From NCBI RefSeq assembly GCF_964063325.1, contig NZ_OZ061315.1, forward strand, positions 124,001-188,000: a DNA stretch of 64,000 nucleotides, written 5' to 3'. A model generated the notes under the pieces. That model saw only the letters and a list, made by a program, of their open reading frames with translations, had not been told where the DNA came from and searched no databases. Source of the DNA: Hafnia alvei. Its GTDB lineage: Bacteria; Pseudomonadota; Gammaproteobacteria; Enterobacterales; Enterobacteriaceae. Numbering within the stretch: the stretch's first letter is position 1; every line of letters begins with the position of its first letter. This document shows positions 38,610 through 47,751 of the stretch, piece by piece. The position numbers were made by a program, and so were the translations under genes.

Positions 38610-39869
38610 ATGAATCTTACCGAATTAAAGAACACGCCGGTTTCAGAGCTAATCACTCTTGGCGAAAACATGGGCTTAGAGAATCTGGCCCGTATGCGTA
38701 AACAGGACATCATTTTTGCAATCCTGAAACAACATGCAAAAAGCGGCGAAGACATCTTCGGTGACGGGGTGCTAGAAATATTGCAGGACGGATTTGGTTT
38801 CCTCCGTTCTGGTGATAGTTCCTACCTTGCTGGCCCTGATGATATCTACGTTTCTCCAAGTCAAATCCGTCGCTTTAACCTTCGCACTGGCGATACTATT
38901 TCCGGTAAAATTCGTCCACCGAAAGAAGGTGAGCGCTATTTTGCCCTGTTGAAAGTTAACGAAGTTAACTACGACAAACCTGAAAACGCCCGCAGCAAAA
39001 TCCTGTTCGAAAACCTTACACCTCTACATGCAAACTCTCGCCTTCGTATGGAACGCGGCAACGGTTCTACCGAGGATTTGACTGCGCGCGTATTGGATCT
39101 GGCATCTCCTATTGGCCGCGGCCAGCGTGGCCTCATCGTGGCACCGCCGAAAGCGGGTAAAACCATGCTGCTGCAAAACATCGCACAAAGCATCGCCTAC
39201 AACCATCCAGATTGTACGTTGATGGTTCTGCTGATTGATGAGCGTCCAGAAGAAGTAACCGAAATGCAGCGTTTGGTTAAAGGTGAAGTTATTGCTTCTA
39301 CCTTTGACGAACCAGCATCTCGCCACGTTCAGGTTGCTGAAATGGTTATCGAGAAGGCGAAACGCCTAGTTGAGCATAAGAAGGACGTGATCATCCTGCT
39401 TGACTCCATTACTCGTCTGGCTCGTGCTTATAACACCGTGGTTCCAGCATCAGGCAAAGTACTGACTGGTGGTGTGGATGCGAACGCTCTGCACCGTCCA
39501 AAACGTTTCTTCGGTGCTGCACGTAACGTAGAAGAGGGCGGTAGCCTGACCATTATCGCCACCGCGCTGGTAGATACCGGTTCTAAAATGGATGAAGTTA
39601 TCTATGAAGAATTTAAAGGTACCGGCAACATGGAACTGCACCTTTCTCGCAAAATTGCAGAAAAACGCGTATTCCCAGCGATCGACTACAATCGCTCTGG
39701 TACGCGTAAAGAAGAGCTTCTGACCACATCAGAAGAGCTGCAGAAAATGTGGATCCTACGCAAGATTATTCACCCAATGGGCGAAATTGATGCGATGGAG
39801 TTCCTCATCAATAAACTTGCGATGACGAAAACGAACGACGATTTCTTCGATATGATGAAGCGCTCTTAA
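38610..39869 (+). CDS. rho: Transcription termination factor Rho
   Basis: Hexameric RecA-fold RNA helicase terminating transcription at C-rich, unstructured RNA. The product is 419 residues, as in E. coli. The N-terminal RNA-binding domain has GFGFLRS and DDIYVSPSQIRRF; Walker A is APPKAGKTML; Walker B is VIILLDSITRLARAYN; the Q- and R-loop region is GKVLTGGVDANAL. The Shine-Dalgarno is weak; MNLTELKNTPVSELI fixes the start. The frame stays open upstream to 38484 but without homology. Confidence 0.98.
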   Translation: MNLTELKNTPVSELITLGENMGLENLARMRKQDIIFAILKQHAKSGEDIFGDGVLEILQDGFGFLRSGDSSYLAGPDDIYVSPSQIRRFNLRTGDTISGKIRPPKEGERYFALLKVNEVNYDKPENARSKILFENLTPLHANSRLRMERGNGSTEDLTARVLDLASPIGRGQRGLIVAPPKAGKTMLLQNIAQSIAYNHPDCTLMVLLIDERPEEVTEMQRLVKGEVIASTFDEPASRHVQVAEMVIEKAKRLVEHKKDVIILLDSITRLARAYNTVVPASGKVLTGGVDANALHRPKRFFGAARNVEEGGSLTIIATALVDTGSKMDEVIYEEFKGTGNMELHLSRKIAEKRVFPAIDYNRSGTRKEELLTTSEELQKMWILRKIIHPMGEIDAMEFLINKLAMTKTNDDFFDMMKRS

Positions 39870-39890
39870 TTTTCAGAAAACTCGGGGAAA

Positions 39891-39919
39891 CGCCATGTTA
39901 GAGATAACATGGCGTTTTT
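39891..39919 (+). terminator. rho terminator
   Basis: CGCCATGTTA-GAGA-TAACATGGCG followed by five T, 21 bases after the rho stop. Confidence 0.92.
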
Positions 39920-40150
39920 CTCATTTAGCGGATACGCTTGTTCACTAAAATAGGTGTTAGTACACTAAGCGCCGCGATGATGGCGTCTATTCTTCTTAAT
40001 GCTTGATTGCATCACGTTAGGTCTGCAATTCAAGTGTTATCGCATGGGAATTGCATGTGTGACGGTGTACTATCCATCGATACCAAATTTTATGGCATTG
40101 TTTAGCAAACTAATTCTTTTGTTAGCAATAAACACAGAGAGCAGTTAACC
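39920..40150 (+). promoter_or_regulatory. Upstream region of the ECA operon
   Basis: 231 bases ahead of wecA, AT-rich near the gene. I see no JUMPstart/ops element (GGCGGTAG). Two direct repeats TTAGCAA at 40102 and 40122 are spaced 20 bases apart, about two helical turns; significance unproven. No convincing -35/-10 pair by eye. Confidence 0.4.
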
Positions 40151-41245
40151 GTGAATTTACTCGATATGAGTATGAGCCTTTTCCTTATTTTCCTATTTTC
40201 ATTTGCGTTCTTGTTTTTTGCTCGAAAAGTCGCAAAAAAAGTAGGATTAGTTGATAAGCCTAACTATCGCAAACGCCATCAGGGGTTAATTCCTTTGGTC
40301 GGTGGTATTTCTGTTTATGCGGGCATCTGTTTTACTTTCCTCTTTTTTCAGCCTTACATACCCCACGCTAAACTCTATCTAATTTGCGCCGGTATTTTGG
40401 TGTTTGTAGGGGCTTTGGATGATCGCTTCGATATCAGCGTGAAATTCCGAGCCACGGTTCAAGCGCTGATTGCTGTGGCAATGATGGTGTATGGCGGGTT
40501 GTATCTCATGACGCTCGGCCATGTGCTAGGCCCTTGGGAATTAAACCTTGGGCCGTTTGGTTATGTTGTTACGCTGTTTGCTGTATGGGCTGCGATCAAT
40601 GCATTTAATATGGTTGATGGGATTGACGGTTTGCTGGGGGGCTTATCCTGCGTGACCTTTGGCGCGATGGGGATTTTGCTTTTTCAGGATCATCAAGGCG
40701 ATCTGGCTCTGTGGTGTTTTGCCATTATTGCGGCGATTTTGCCTTATATCGTGTTAAACCTCGGTATTTTAGGGCGTCGGTATAAAGTTTTCATGGGTGA
40801 TGCAGGTAGCACCTTAATAGGCTTTACGGTGATTTGGATCCTGCTGCAAAGCACACAAGGTAAATCGCATCCGATGAACCCAGTGACTGCGCTGTGGATG
40901 ATTGCGATCCCGCTGATGGATATGATTGCCATCATGTATCGTCGACTTCGCAAAGGCATGAGTCCCTTCTCTCCAGATCGACAGCATATCCACCACTTAA
41001 TTATGCGTGCCGGTTTTACTTCTCGTCAGGCTTTCGTACTTATTACCGCTGCTGCTGCACTTTTAGCTGCCATTGGTGTTTGGGGAGAAAGACTACCGTT
41101 TATGCCTGAATGGGGAATGTTGGCATTATTCTTGCTTGCATTTTTCATGTACGGGTATTGTATTAAACGCGCGTGGCGTGTTGCTCGTTATATAAAGCGT
41201 ATGAAGCGACGACTCCGTAACGCAGCACAGCGCAAAAAAGCTTAA
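40151..41245 (+). CDS. wecA: UDP-GlcNAc:undecaprenyl-phosphate GlcNAc-1-phosphate transferase WecA
   Basis: Polytopic inner-membrane enzyme that starts enterobacterial common antigen (and many O-antigens) by making undecaprenyl-PP-GlcNAc. The 364-residue product has about 11 membrane segments. Signature motifs: LVDKPNYRKRHQGLIPLVGG, GALDDRFDIS, NMVDGIDG and RQHIHHLIMRAGFT, the cytoplasmic Mg/substrate loops; the C-terminal tail is Arg/Lys-rich. It starts with GTG, matching the E. coli N-terminal MNLL. First gene of the ECA cluster. Confidence 0.96.
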   Translation: MNLLDMSMSLFLIFLFSFAFLFFARKVAKKVGLVDKPNYRKRHQGLIPLVGGISVYAGICFTFLFFQPYIPHAKLYLICAGILVFVGALDDRFDISVKFRATVQALIAVAMMVYGGLYLMTLGHVLGPWELNLGPFGYVVTLFAVWAAINAFNMVDGIDGLLGGLSCVTFGAMGILLFQDHQGDLALWCFAIIAAILPYIVLNLGILGRRYKVFMGDAGSTLIGFTVIWILLQSTQGKSHPMNPVTALWMIAIPLMDMIAIMYRRLRKGMSPFSPDRQHIHHLIMRAGFTSRQAFVLITAAAALLAAIGVWGERLPFMPEWGMLALFLLAFFMYGYCIKRAWRVARYIKRMKRRLRNAAQRKKA

Positions 41246-41257
41246 CCTGATGTAGTG

Positions 41258-42307
41258 ATGGGTATTGAAACAATGTTGAATCAGAACGAAATGCTCGTTG
41301 AAAACGAGTTAGATATTCGCGGATTATGCCGCACCCTTTGGCAGGGCAAGACGTGGATTATTGGTATGGCCGCGGCCTTTGCTATCGTAGCAATACTGGT
41401 TTCGTTCCTGATGAAGCAAGAGTGGAGCGCAACCGCGATTACCGATCGACCGACGGTAAACATGCTGGGTGGCTATTACTCTCAGCAGCAGTTTTTGCGT
41501 AATCTCGATCAGCGAATTGGTGCTAGTGCCGCGCAAGAGCCGACTATTGCAGATGAAGCCTACAATGAATTCATCATGCAACTTGCAGCATACGATACAC
41601 GTCGTGATTTCTGGCTCCAGACTAAGTATTACCAAGAGCGTAAAGAGGGTGATGCCAAAGCTGATGCCGCGCTACTGGATGAACTGGTCAATAACATCAT
41701 TTTCCAACCACGTGATGATGCGAAGAAAACCAATGACAGCGTTAAGTTAATTGCTGAAACCGCAGCCGATGCCAATCAACTGCTGCGTCAGTACGTTGCT
41801 TTTGCCAGCCAGCAAGCGGCTGGCCACTTGAATGAAGAGATTCAAGGCGCGTGGGCCGCTCGTACTATTTCACTCAAAGCTCAGGTTAAACGTCAGGAAG
41901 AAGTCGCTTCTGCAATTTACCAACGCGAAGTGAAAGGGCTGGAACAAGGCTTGAAAATTGCTCAACAGCAAGGGATCAGCAGTTCACGCACCGATACTCC
42001 TGCAGAGCAGCTTCCAGCGGCAGATTTGTTCATGCTGGGGCGTCCAATGTTGCAGGCTCGATTAGAAGCATTACAGGCCTCAGGGCCAAGCTATGATCTC
42101 GACTATGATCAAAATCGTGCCATGCTAAACACCTTAAACGTCGGTCCAACGCTGGATGGAAAATTCCAAACCTATCGCTATCTGCGTACTCCAGAAGAGC
42201 CTGTTAAACGCGATAGCCCTCGCCGTGGGTTTATGTTGGTGATGTGGGGAGCGATTGGCGCTTTAATTGGTGCAGGTGTTGCCTTGGTAAGGCGAACCCG
42301 TCCGTAA
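41258..42307 (+). CDS. wzzE: ECA chain-length regulator WzzE
   Basis: Polysaccharide co-polymerase that sets ECA chain length with WzyE. The 349-residue product has two membrane helices (about residues 33-53 and 325-345). Between them is a periplasmic coiled-coil domain with ITDRPTVNMLGGYYSQQQF and YDLDYDQNRAMLNTLNVGPTLD. The proline-rich EEPVKRDSPRR precedes the second helix. Start choice is uncertain: the ATG at 41258 gives an N-terminus of E. coli length, while the GTG at 41255 and the ATG at 41273 are alternatives; no strong Shine-Dalgarno favours one. Confidence 0.94.
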   Translation: MGIETMLNQNEMLVENELDIRGLCRTLWQGKTWIIGMAAAFAIVAILVSFLMKQEWSATAITDRPTVNMLGGYYSQQQFLRNLDQRIGASAAQEPTIADEAYNEFIMQLAAYDTRRDFWLQTKYYQERKEGDAKADAALLDELVNNIIFQPRDDAKKTNDSVKLIAETAADANQLLRQYVAFASQQAAGHLNEEIQGAWAARTISLKAQVKRQEEVASAIYQREVKGLEQGLKIAQQQGISSSRTDTPAEQLPAADLFMLGRPMLQARLEALQASGPSYDLDYDQNRAMLNTLNVGPTLDGKFQTYRYLRTPEEPVKRDSPRRGFMLVMWGAIGALIGAGVALVRRTRP

Positions 42308-42328
42308 GTTATCTGAATTCATCCTATT

Positions 42329-42346
42329 GGGCACCGAAAGGTGCCC
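42329..42346 (+). other. Hairpin between wzzE and wecB
   Basis: GGGCACC-GAAA-GGTGCCC with a GNRA tetraloop, 21 bases after the wzzE stop, followed by AAACTA rather than T. Probably a processing or stability hairpin inside the operon message. Confidence 0.6.
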
Positions 42347-42392
42347 AAACTACGGCTAATGGTCGTAATTTACTGATAAAAAGAGATCTACA

Positions 42393-43523
42393 GTGAAAGT
42401 ATTGACTGTATTTGGAACCCGTCCTGAAGCCATTAAAATGGCACCACTGGTTCATGCTTTGGCAAAGGATAATGCCTTTGAAGCGAAAGTGTGCGTAACT
42501 GCTCAGCATCGTGAGATGCTGGATCAAGTATTACATCTATTTAGTATCGTGCCTGATTATGACCTCAATATTATGAAGCCAGGTCAGGGGTTAAGTGAAA
42601 TAACCTGTCGTATTCTTGAAGGTTTGAAGCCGGTATTAGAAGAATTTAAGCCTGACATCGTATTAGTGCATGGTGATACGACGACGACGATGGCTGCAAG
42701 CCTAGCCGCCTTTTACCAGCGTATCCCCGTTGGTCACGTTGAGGCGGGCTTGCGCACCGGAAATCTCTATTCACCGTGGCCGGAAGAGGCTAACCGTACT
42801 CTGACAGGTCATATGGCCATGTTCCACTTTGCGCCAACGGAAACCTCCAAACAGAACCTGATTAGAGAAGCTATCTCCGATAAAAATATCTTTGTAACGG
42901 GTAATACCGTTATTGATGCTTTGATTTGGGTACGCGACCGTGTGTTCAGTGATGATGCGCTTAGAGAAAGCCTCGACCAGCGTTATCCTTTCTTGGATAA
43001 AAACAAGAAGATGATTCTTGTTACCGGGCATCGTCGAGAAAGCTTTGGTGGCGGTTTTGAACGTATTTGCAGTGCATTAGCCGAGATCGCTCGCACGCAT
43101 CCTGATGTGCAAGTTGTTTATCCAGTGCACTTAAACCCGAACGTAAGCGAGCCCGTTAATCGTATTCTACGTGGGATTGATAACGTGATTCTTATCGATC
43201 CCCAAGACTATTTGCCTTTTGTCTACCTCATGAATCACGCCTATATGATCCTGACAGACTCTGGTGGTATTCAGGAAGAGGCACCATCACTGGGTAAACC
43301 CGTGTTGGTGATGCGAGATACGACCGAACGTCCAGAAGCTGTGGACGCAGGTACTGTGCGCCTCGTCGGGACAGATACCCAAGATATATTAGAACAAGTA
43401 AGCCGGCTTCTCACGGATGATGAGGAATATCATGCGATGAGCCGTGCACATAACCCGTATGGCGATGGACACGCCTGTCAGCGCATCCTTGAAGCCCTAA
43501 AAAATCATCAGGTGACGTTATGA
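42393..43523 (+). CDS. wecB: UDP-GlcNAc 2-epimerase WecB
   Basis: Non-hydrolysing epimerase giving UDP-ManNAc for ECA. 376 residues, the same as E. coli. GT-B fold: N-terminal FGTRPEAIKMAPLV, VHGDTTTT, GHVEAGLRTG, the C-terminal GHRRESFG, and TDSGGIQEEAPSLGKPVLVMRDTTERPEA. GTG start at 42393. Overlaps wecC by four bases (ATGA). Confidence 0.97.
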   Translation: MKVLTVFGTRPEAIKMAPLVHALAKDNAFEAKVCVTAQHREMLDQVLHLFSIVPDYDLNIMKPGQGLSEITCRILEGLKPVLEEFKPDIVLVHGDTTTTMAASLAAFYQRIPVGHVEAGLRTGNLYSPWPEEANRTLTGHMAMFHFAPTETSKQNLIREAISDKNIFVTGNTVIDALIWVRDRVFSDDALRESLDQRYPFLDKNKKMILVTGHRRESFGGGFERICSALAEIARTHPDVQVVYPVHLNPNVSEPVNRILRGIDNVILIDPQDYLPFVYLMNHAYMILTDSGGIQEEAPSLGKPVLVMRDTTERPEAVDAGTVRLVGTDTQDILEQVSRLLTDDEEYHAMSRAHNPYGDGHACQRILEALKNHQVTL

Positions 43524-44782
43524 GTTTTGAAACTATCTCTGTTATTGGCTTGGGATACATTGGTTTACCAACAGCCGCCGCATTTTCCTCACGTCAGAAG
43601 AAAGTGATTGGCGTAGATGTGAACCAGCACGCCGTCGATACTATTAATCGCGGTGCTATCCACATTGTGGAGCCGGACTTGGACAAGGTCGTTAAACAGG
43701 CCGTTGAGGGTGGCTTCCTACGTGCGGTAACCAAACCCGAAGCTGCCGATGCTTTCCTGATCGCGGTACCTACGCCATTTAAAGGCGATCATGAACCCGA
43801 TATGGTTTATGTGGAGTCTGCGGCAAAATCTATTGCACCGGTGTTGAAAAAAGGCGACTTGGTTATCCTTGAGTCTACTTCACCCGTCGGTGCCACTGAG
43901 CAAATGGTTGCTTGGCTGGCTGAGTCTCGCCCAGATTTAACCTTCCCACATCAAGCTGGGGAAGCGGCAGATGTAAATATCGCCTACTGTCCTGAGCGTG
44001 TATTGCCGGGAAAAGTGATGGTTGAGCTTATCCAAAATGACCGTGTGATTGGTGGAATGACGCCAAAATGTTCCGCGCGGGCCAGCGAGCTTTATAAGAT
44101 ATTCCTCGAAGGTGAATGCGTAGTAACGAACTCACGCACCGCTGAAATGTGCAAGTTAACGGAAAATAGCTTCCGTGATGTGAATATTGCCTTCGCTAAT
44201 GAGCTGTCGTTGATTTGTGATACTCAGGGTATCAATGTTTGGGATTTAATTGCCCTTGCCAACCGTCATCCTCGCGTCAATATTTTGCAGCCAGGCCCAG
44301 GCGTTGGTGGACACTGCATCGCGGTTGACCCTTGGTTTATCGTTTCTCAGAATCCACAACAGGCACGTTTAATTCATACCGCACGTTTGGTTAATGACGG
44401 TAAACCTCTGTGGGTGGTTGACCGCGTTAAGGCTACCGTTGCTGATTGCTTAGCTCAAACTGGCAAACGTGCCGCTGAAGTCAAAATTGCCTGCTTTGGA
44501 TTGGCCTTTAAGCCTGACATTGACGATTTACGCGAAAGCCCTGCGATGGAAATTGCACATATGATTTCCGAATGGCACGTGGGTAAAACGCTGGTTGTTG
44601 AGCCAAATATTGAGCAGTTGCCGAAGAAACTGATTGGTCATGCCGAGCTGGCTGCTATTGATGATGCTCTGCGTGACGCGGATGTCATCGTGATGTTGGT
44701 CGATCACAAACAGTTTAAAGCCATTCCTGCTGAGCAAGTTGCTCAGGACTACATCGTTGACACCAAAGGGGTATGGAAGTGA
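43520..44782 (+). CDS. wecC: UDP-N-acetyl-D-mannosamine dehydrogenase WecC
   Basis: NAD-dependent four-electron dehydrogenase making UDP-ManNAcA for ECA. The 420-residue product has the Rossmann motif VIGLGYIGLPTA, the catalytic-region ESTSPVGATE, the active-site cysteine in GVGGHCIAVDPWF, and the C-terminal UDP-binding domain (FKPDIDDLRESPAM). It overlaps wecB (ATGA) and rffG (GTGA), so the chain is translationally coupled. Confidence 0.97.
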   Translation: MSFETISVIGLGYIGLPTAAAFSSRQKKVIGVDVNQHAVDTINRGAIHIVEPDLDKVVKQAVEGGFLRAVTKPEAADAFLIAVPTPFKGDHEPDMVYVESAAKSIAPVLKKGDLVILESTSPVGATEQMVAWLAESRPDLTFPHQAGEAADVNIAYCPERVLPGKVMVELIQNDRVIGGMTPKCSARASELYKIFLEGECVVTNSRTAEMCKLTENSFRDVNIAFANELSLICDTQGINVWDLIALANRHPRVNILQPGPGVGGHCIAVDPWFIVSQNPQQARLIHTARLVNDGKPLWVVDRVKATVADCLAQTGKRAAEVKIACFGLAFKPDIDDLRESPAMEIAHMISEWHVGKTLVVEPNIEQLPKKLIGHAELAAIDDALRDADVIVMLVDHKQFKAIPAEQVAQDYIVDTKGVWK

Positions 44783-45843
44783 AGCGCATTCTTGTAACCG
44801 GCGGCGCTGGATTCATTGGTTCCGCCGTTGTACGACATATTATTGCAGACACAAATAACAGTGTCGTGGTGGTTGATAAGCTGACCTATGCCGGCAATTT
44901 GGAATCGCTCACGCCTGTAGCTGATAACGAGCGCTATGCGTTTGAACAGGTTGATATTTGTAACCGCAGCGAATTGGATCGCGTTTTTGCGCAGTATCAG
45001 CCCGACTATGTCATGCATCTGGCCGCTGAAAGCCACGTCGATCGTTCTATTGACGGCCCTGCCGATTTTATCGAAACCAACATCGTCGGTACTTATACGA
45101 TGTTAGAAGCCGCTCGTCAGTACTGGAATGGGCTTGATGCATCGCGTAAAGAAGCATTTCGTTTCCACCATATTTCAACCGACGAAGTATATGGCGATCT
45201 GCATGGCACCGATGATTTCTTCACTGAAACCACGCCATATGCACCAAGTAGCCCATATTCGGCTTCCAAGGCATCCAGCGATCACTTGGTACGCGCTTGG
45301 TTACGGACCTATGGTTTCCCGACTATCGTGACCAACTGCTCGAACAACTATGGTCCGTATCATTTCCCTGAGAAGCTAATTCCATTGATTATCCTCAACG
45401 CATTAGCGGGCAAGCCATTACCCGTTTATGGCAATGGAGCCCAGATCCGTGATTGGCTTTATGTTGAAGATCATGCACGTGCGTTGTATCGGGTGGTTAC
45501 CGAAGGTGCTATTGGCGAAACATATAACATCGGTGGTCATAACGAACGCAAAAATATCGACGTTGTGAAAACCGTTTGTACTCTTCTGGAGGAGCTTGTT
45601 CCTAATAAACCAGAAGGCGTTGAGCACTATGCTGATTTAATTACCTATGTGACCGATCGCCCTGGGCACGATATGCGCTATGCCATTGATGCAGCCAAAA
45701 TTGAGCGTGAGCTTGGTTGGCGACCTCAAGAAACCTTCGAAAGCGGCATCCGCAAAACGGTTCAATGGTATCTGGCCAATGAGTCGTGGTGGAAGCGCGT
45801 GCAGGATGGATCTTACGCCGGTGAGCGCTTGGGTCTGCAATAA
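44779..45843 (+). CDS. rffG: dTDP-glucose 4,6-dehydratase RffG
   Basis: Short-chain dehydrogenase/reductase making dTDP-4-keto-6-deoxyglucose on the way to dTDP-Fuc4NAc of ECA. 354 residues with GGAGFIGSAVVRH, the catalytic DE pair in HISTDEVYGDL and YSASKASSDHL (YxxxK). I prefer the GTG at 44779, which overlaps the wecC stop (GTGA), aligns with the E. coli N-terminus (MRKIL vs MKRIL) and sits about eight bases after AAAGGGG. The ATG at 44773 is too close to that site. The usual partner rffH is absent downstream. Confidence 0.95.
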   Translation: MKRILVTGGAGFIGSAVVRHIIADTNNSVVVVDKLTYAGNLESLTPVADNERYAFEQVDICNRSELDRVFAQYQPDYVMHLAAESHVDRSIDGPADFIETNIVGTYTMLEAARQYWNGLDASRKEAFRFHHISTDEVYGDLHGTDDFFTETTPYAPSSPYSASKASSDHLVRAWLRTYGFPTIVTNCSNNYGPYHFPEKLIPLIILNALAGKPLPVYGNGAQIRDWLYVEDHARALYRVVTEGAIGETYNIGGHNERKNIDVVKTVCTLLEELVPNKPEGVEHYADLITYVTDRPGHDMRYAIDAAKIERELGWRPQETFESGIRKTVQWYLANESWWKRVQDGSYAGERLGLQ

Positions 45844-45890
45844 TTTTTTCTTAAGAAAATTGAAAGGCAAATACTTAATGGGTCGATTGC

Positions 45891-46616
45891 ATGTGCATCC
45901 ACGCTAGTATTGAACCCTTGGCGTGGGAGAGTGAATATTTTCATCTCCGTACCGCCAAGTTAGCTTTTTCTACGGCGGCTCCATTATTAACAACGGCTGA
46001 TTTTCAGCCGTTTGATATTGTGCAGGCCAAAATTCCCGCCAACCAAGTTGCGTTGGCGGATGACTTAGCGAACCTAGGTTTTCGTTTGGTTGAGGGAGAG
46101 ATTGATCTTTCTCTTTCGATAAAAGAAGACCAACTTGGCACGGAACCTGCTAATTCACAGACGATGGCTGTTTCTAGCCGCATTGCCTCGGCTGAGGAGA
46201 TACCTTGGCTACGAACTCAGGCCGCTCAGGCTTTCGCGCTCAGCCGCTTCCGCGCGCCTTGGTATCAAACAGGCGACAGCGCGCGTTTTTACGCCGAGTG
46301 GGTGGAAAAAGCCGTGCTGGGCACCTTTGACCACCAATGTCTGTTAGTTCTGAATGCACAGATGAAACCCGCAGGTTTTGTCACCTTGCGAGCTCTTGAT
46401 AATGGTGAGGCCAGAATTGGTCTACTGGCGGTTGCGCCAGAGTCTACCGGTCTGGGCGTCGGCAAGCAGTTAATGCTATTGGCACAAAATTGGTGTCGGG
46501 ATAAAAGCCTATCGCGCCTGCATGTCGCAACGCAAATTGGCAATATTCCGGCTTTACGGCTTTATATCCGCAGCGGTGCCGTGATTGAAAGCACGGCCTA
46601 CTGGCTATACAGGTGA
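45891..46616 (+). CDS. wecD: dTDP-fucosamine acetyltransferase WecD
   Basis: GNAT acetyltransferase converting dTDP-4-amino-fucose to dTDP-Fuc4NAc. 241 residues (E. coli 224), N-terminal ASIEPLAWES, then SRFRAPWYQTGDSARFYAEWVE and GTFDHQCLLV. The acetyl-CoA binding region is LLAVAPESTGLGVGKQLM and the end ESTAYWLYR is identical to E. coli. It overlaps nothing; 47 bases separate it from rffG. That gap is where rffH would lie. Followed by wecE after four bases. Confidence 0.94.
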   Translation: MCIHASIEPLAWESEYFHLRTAKLAFSTAAPLLTTADFQPFDIVQAKIPANQVALADDLANLGFRLVEGEIDLSLSIKEDQLGTEPANSQTMAVSSRIASAEEIPWLRTQAAQAFALSRFRAPWYQTGDSARFYAEWVEKAVLGTFDHQCLLVLNAQMKPAGFVTLRALDNGEARIGLLAVAPESTGLGVGKQLMLLAQNWCRDKSLSRLHVATQIGNIPALRLYIRSGAVIESTAYWLYR

Positions 46617-46620
46617 ACAC

Positions 46621-47751
46621 ATGATTCCATTTAATGCTCCTCCAGTGGTAGGGACCGAACTTGAGTATATGCAGGCTGCGATGAGCAGCGGCAAGCTGTG
46701 CGGTGACGGTGGTTTTACCCGTCGTTGCCAGCAGTGGATGGAACAACGCTTTGGCAGCGCTAAAGTGTTGCTGACGCCTTCGTGCACTGCCTCTTTGGAA
46801 ATGGCTGCGCTACTGCTGGATATTCAGCCTGGCGACGAAGTCATCATGCCGAGTTTTACCTTTGTTTCCACGGCTAATGCGTTTGTGCTGCGTGGCGCGA
46901 AGGTCGTATTTGTCGATCTGCGTCCAGATACGATGAATATCGATGAAAGCAAAATTGAAGCTGCTATCACGGATAAAACTCGCGCGATTGTGCCGGTTCA
47001 CTACGCGGGCGTGGCCTGTGAAATGGACACCATTATGGCGTTGGCAAAAAAATATAACCTGTTTGTGGTGGAAGATGCCGCTCAGGGCGTGATGTCGACT
47101 TACAAGGGCAAAGCGTTGGGCTCCATTGGCCATATTGGTTGCTTTAGCTTCCATGAGACCAAAAATTACACCGCCGGTGGTGAAGGCGGCGCAACGCTGA
47201 TTAACGATCCGGCGCTGATTGAGCGTGCGGAGATTATTCGTGAAAAAGGCACCAATCGTAGCCAGTTCTTCCGTGGCCTCGTCGATAAATATACCTGGCG
47301 TGATATTGGCTCTAGCTATTTGATGTCTGACCTTCAGGCCGCTTATTTATGGGCTCAGTTGGAAGCCGCTGAGAAGATCAATCAGCGCCGTTTGCAGCTT
47401 TGGCAGAATTATTATGATGCGTTTTTACCGTTAGCTAAAAAGGGCAAAGTTGAGCTGCCATCCGTACCTGATGATTGCCAGCAAAATGCGCACATGTTCT
47501 ACCTTAAACTGAATGATATTGAGCAGCGCTCGGCGTTTATCAGCTATCTGAAAGAAGCCGAAATCATGTCGGTATTCCACTATATTCCGCTGCATGAATG
47601 CCCAGCAGGTGAGCGTTTTGGTCATTTTGCTGGTGAGAATAACTTCACCACCAAAGAGAGCGAGCGTTTAGCCCGTCTGCCGCTGTTCTATAATATGTCT
47701 GACGTTAACCAACGTACGGTAATCAATACGATCCTGAGTTTCTTCGGCTGA
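46621..47751 (+). CDS. wecE: dTDP-4-amino-4,6-dideoxygalactose transaminase WecE
   Basis: PLP-dependent sugar aminotransferase (DegT/DnrJ/EryC1 family) that aminates dTDP-4-keto-6-deoxyglucose with glutamate. 376 residues, identical in length to E. coli. The PLP lysine is in FHETKNYTAGGEGG (Lys181), preceded by VVEDAAQGVMSTYKG. The ATG at 46621 fits MIPFNAPPVVGTE. An open extension to 46585 overlaps wecD and is rejected. The stop shares a base with the wzxE start. Confidence 0.97.
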   Translation: MIPFNAPPVVGTELEYMQAAMSSGKLCGDGGFTRRCQQWMEQRFGSAKVLLTPSCTASLEMAALLLDIQPGDEVIMPSFTFVSTANAFVLRGAKVVFVDLRPDTMNIDESKIEAAITDKTRAIVPVHYAGVACEMDTIMALAKKYNLFVVEDAAQGVMSTYKGKALGSIGHIGCFSFHETKNYTAGGEGGATLINDPALIERAEIIREKGTNRSQFFRGLVDKYTWRDIGSSYLMSDLQAAYLWAQLEAAEKINQRRLQLWQNYYDAFLPLAKKGKVELPSVPDDCQQNAHMFYLKLNDIEQRSAFISYLKEAEIMSVFHYIPLHECPAGERFGHFAGENNFTTKESERLARLPLFYNMSDVNQRTVINTILSFFG

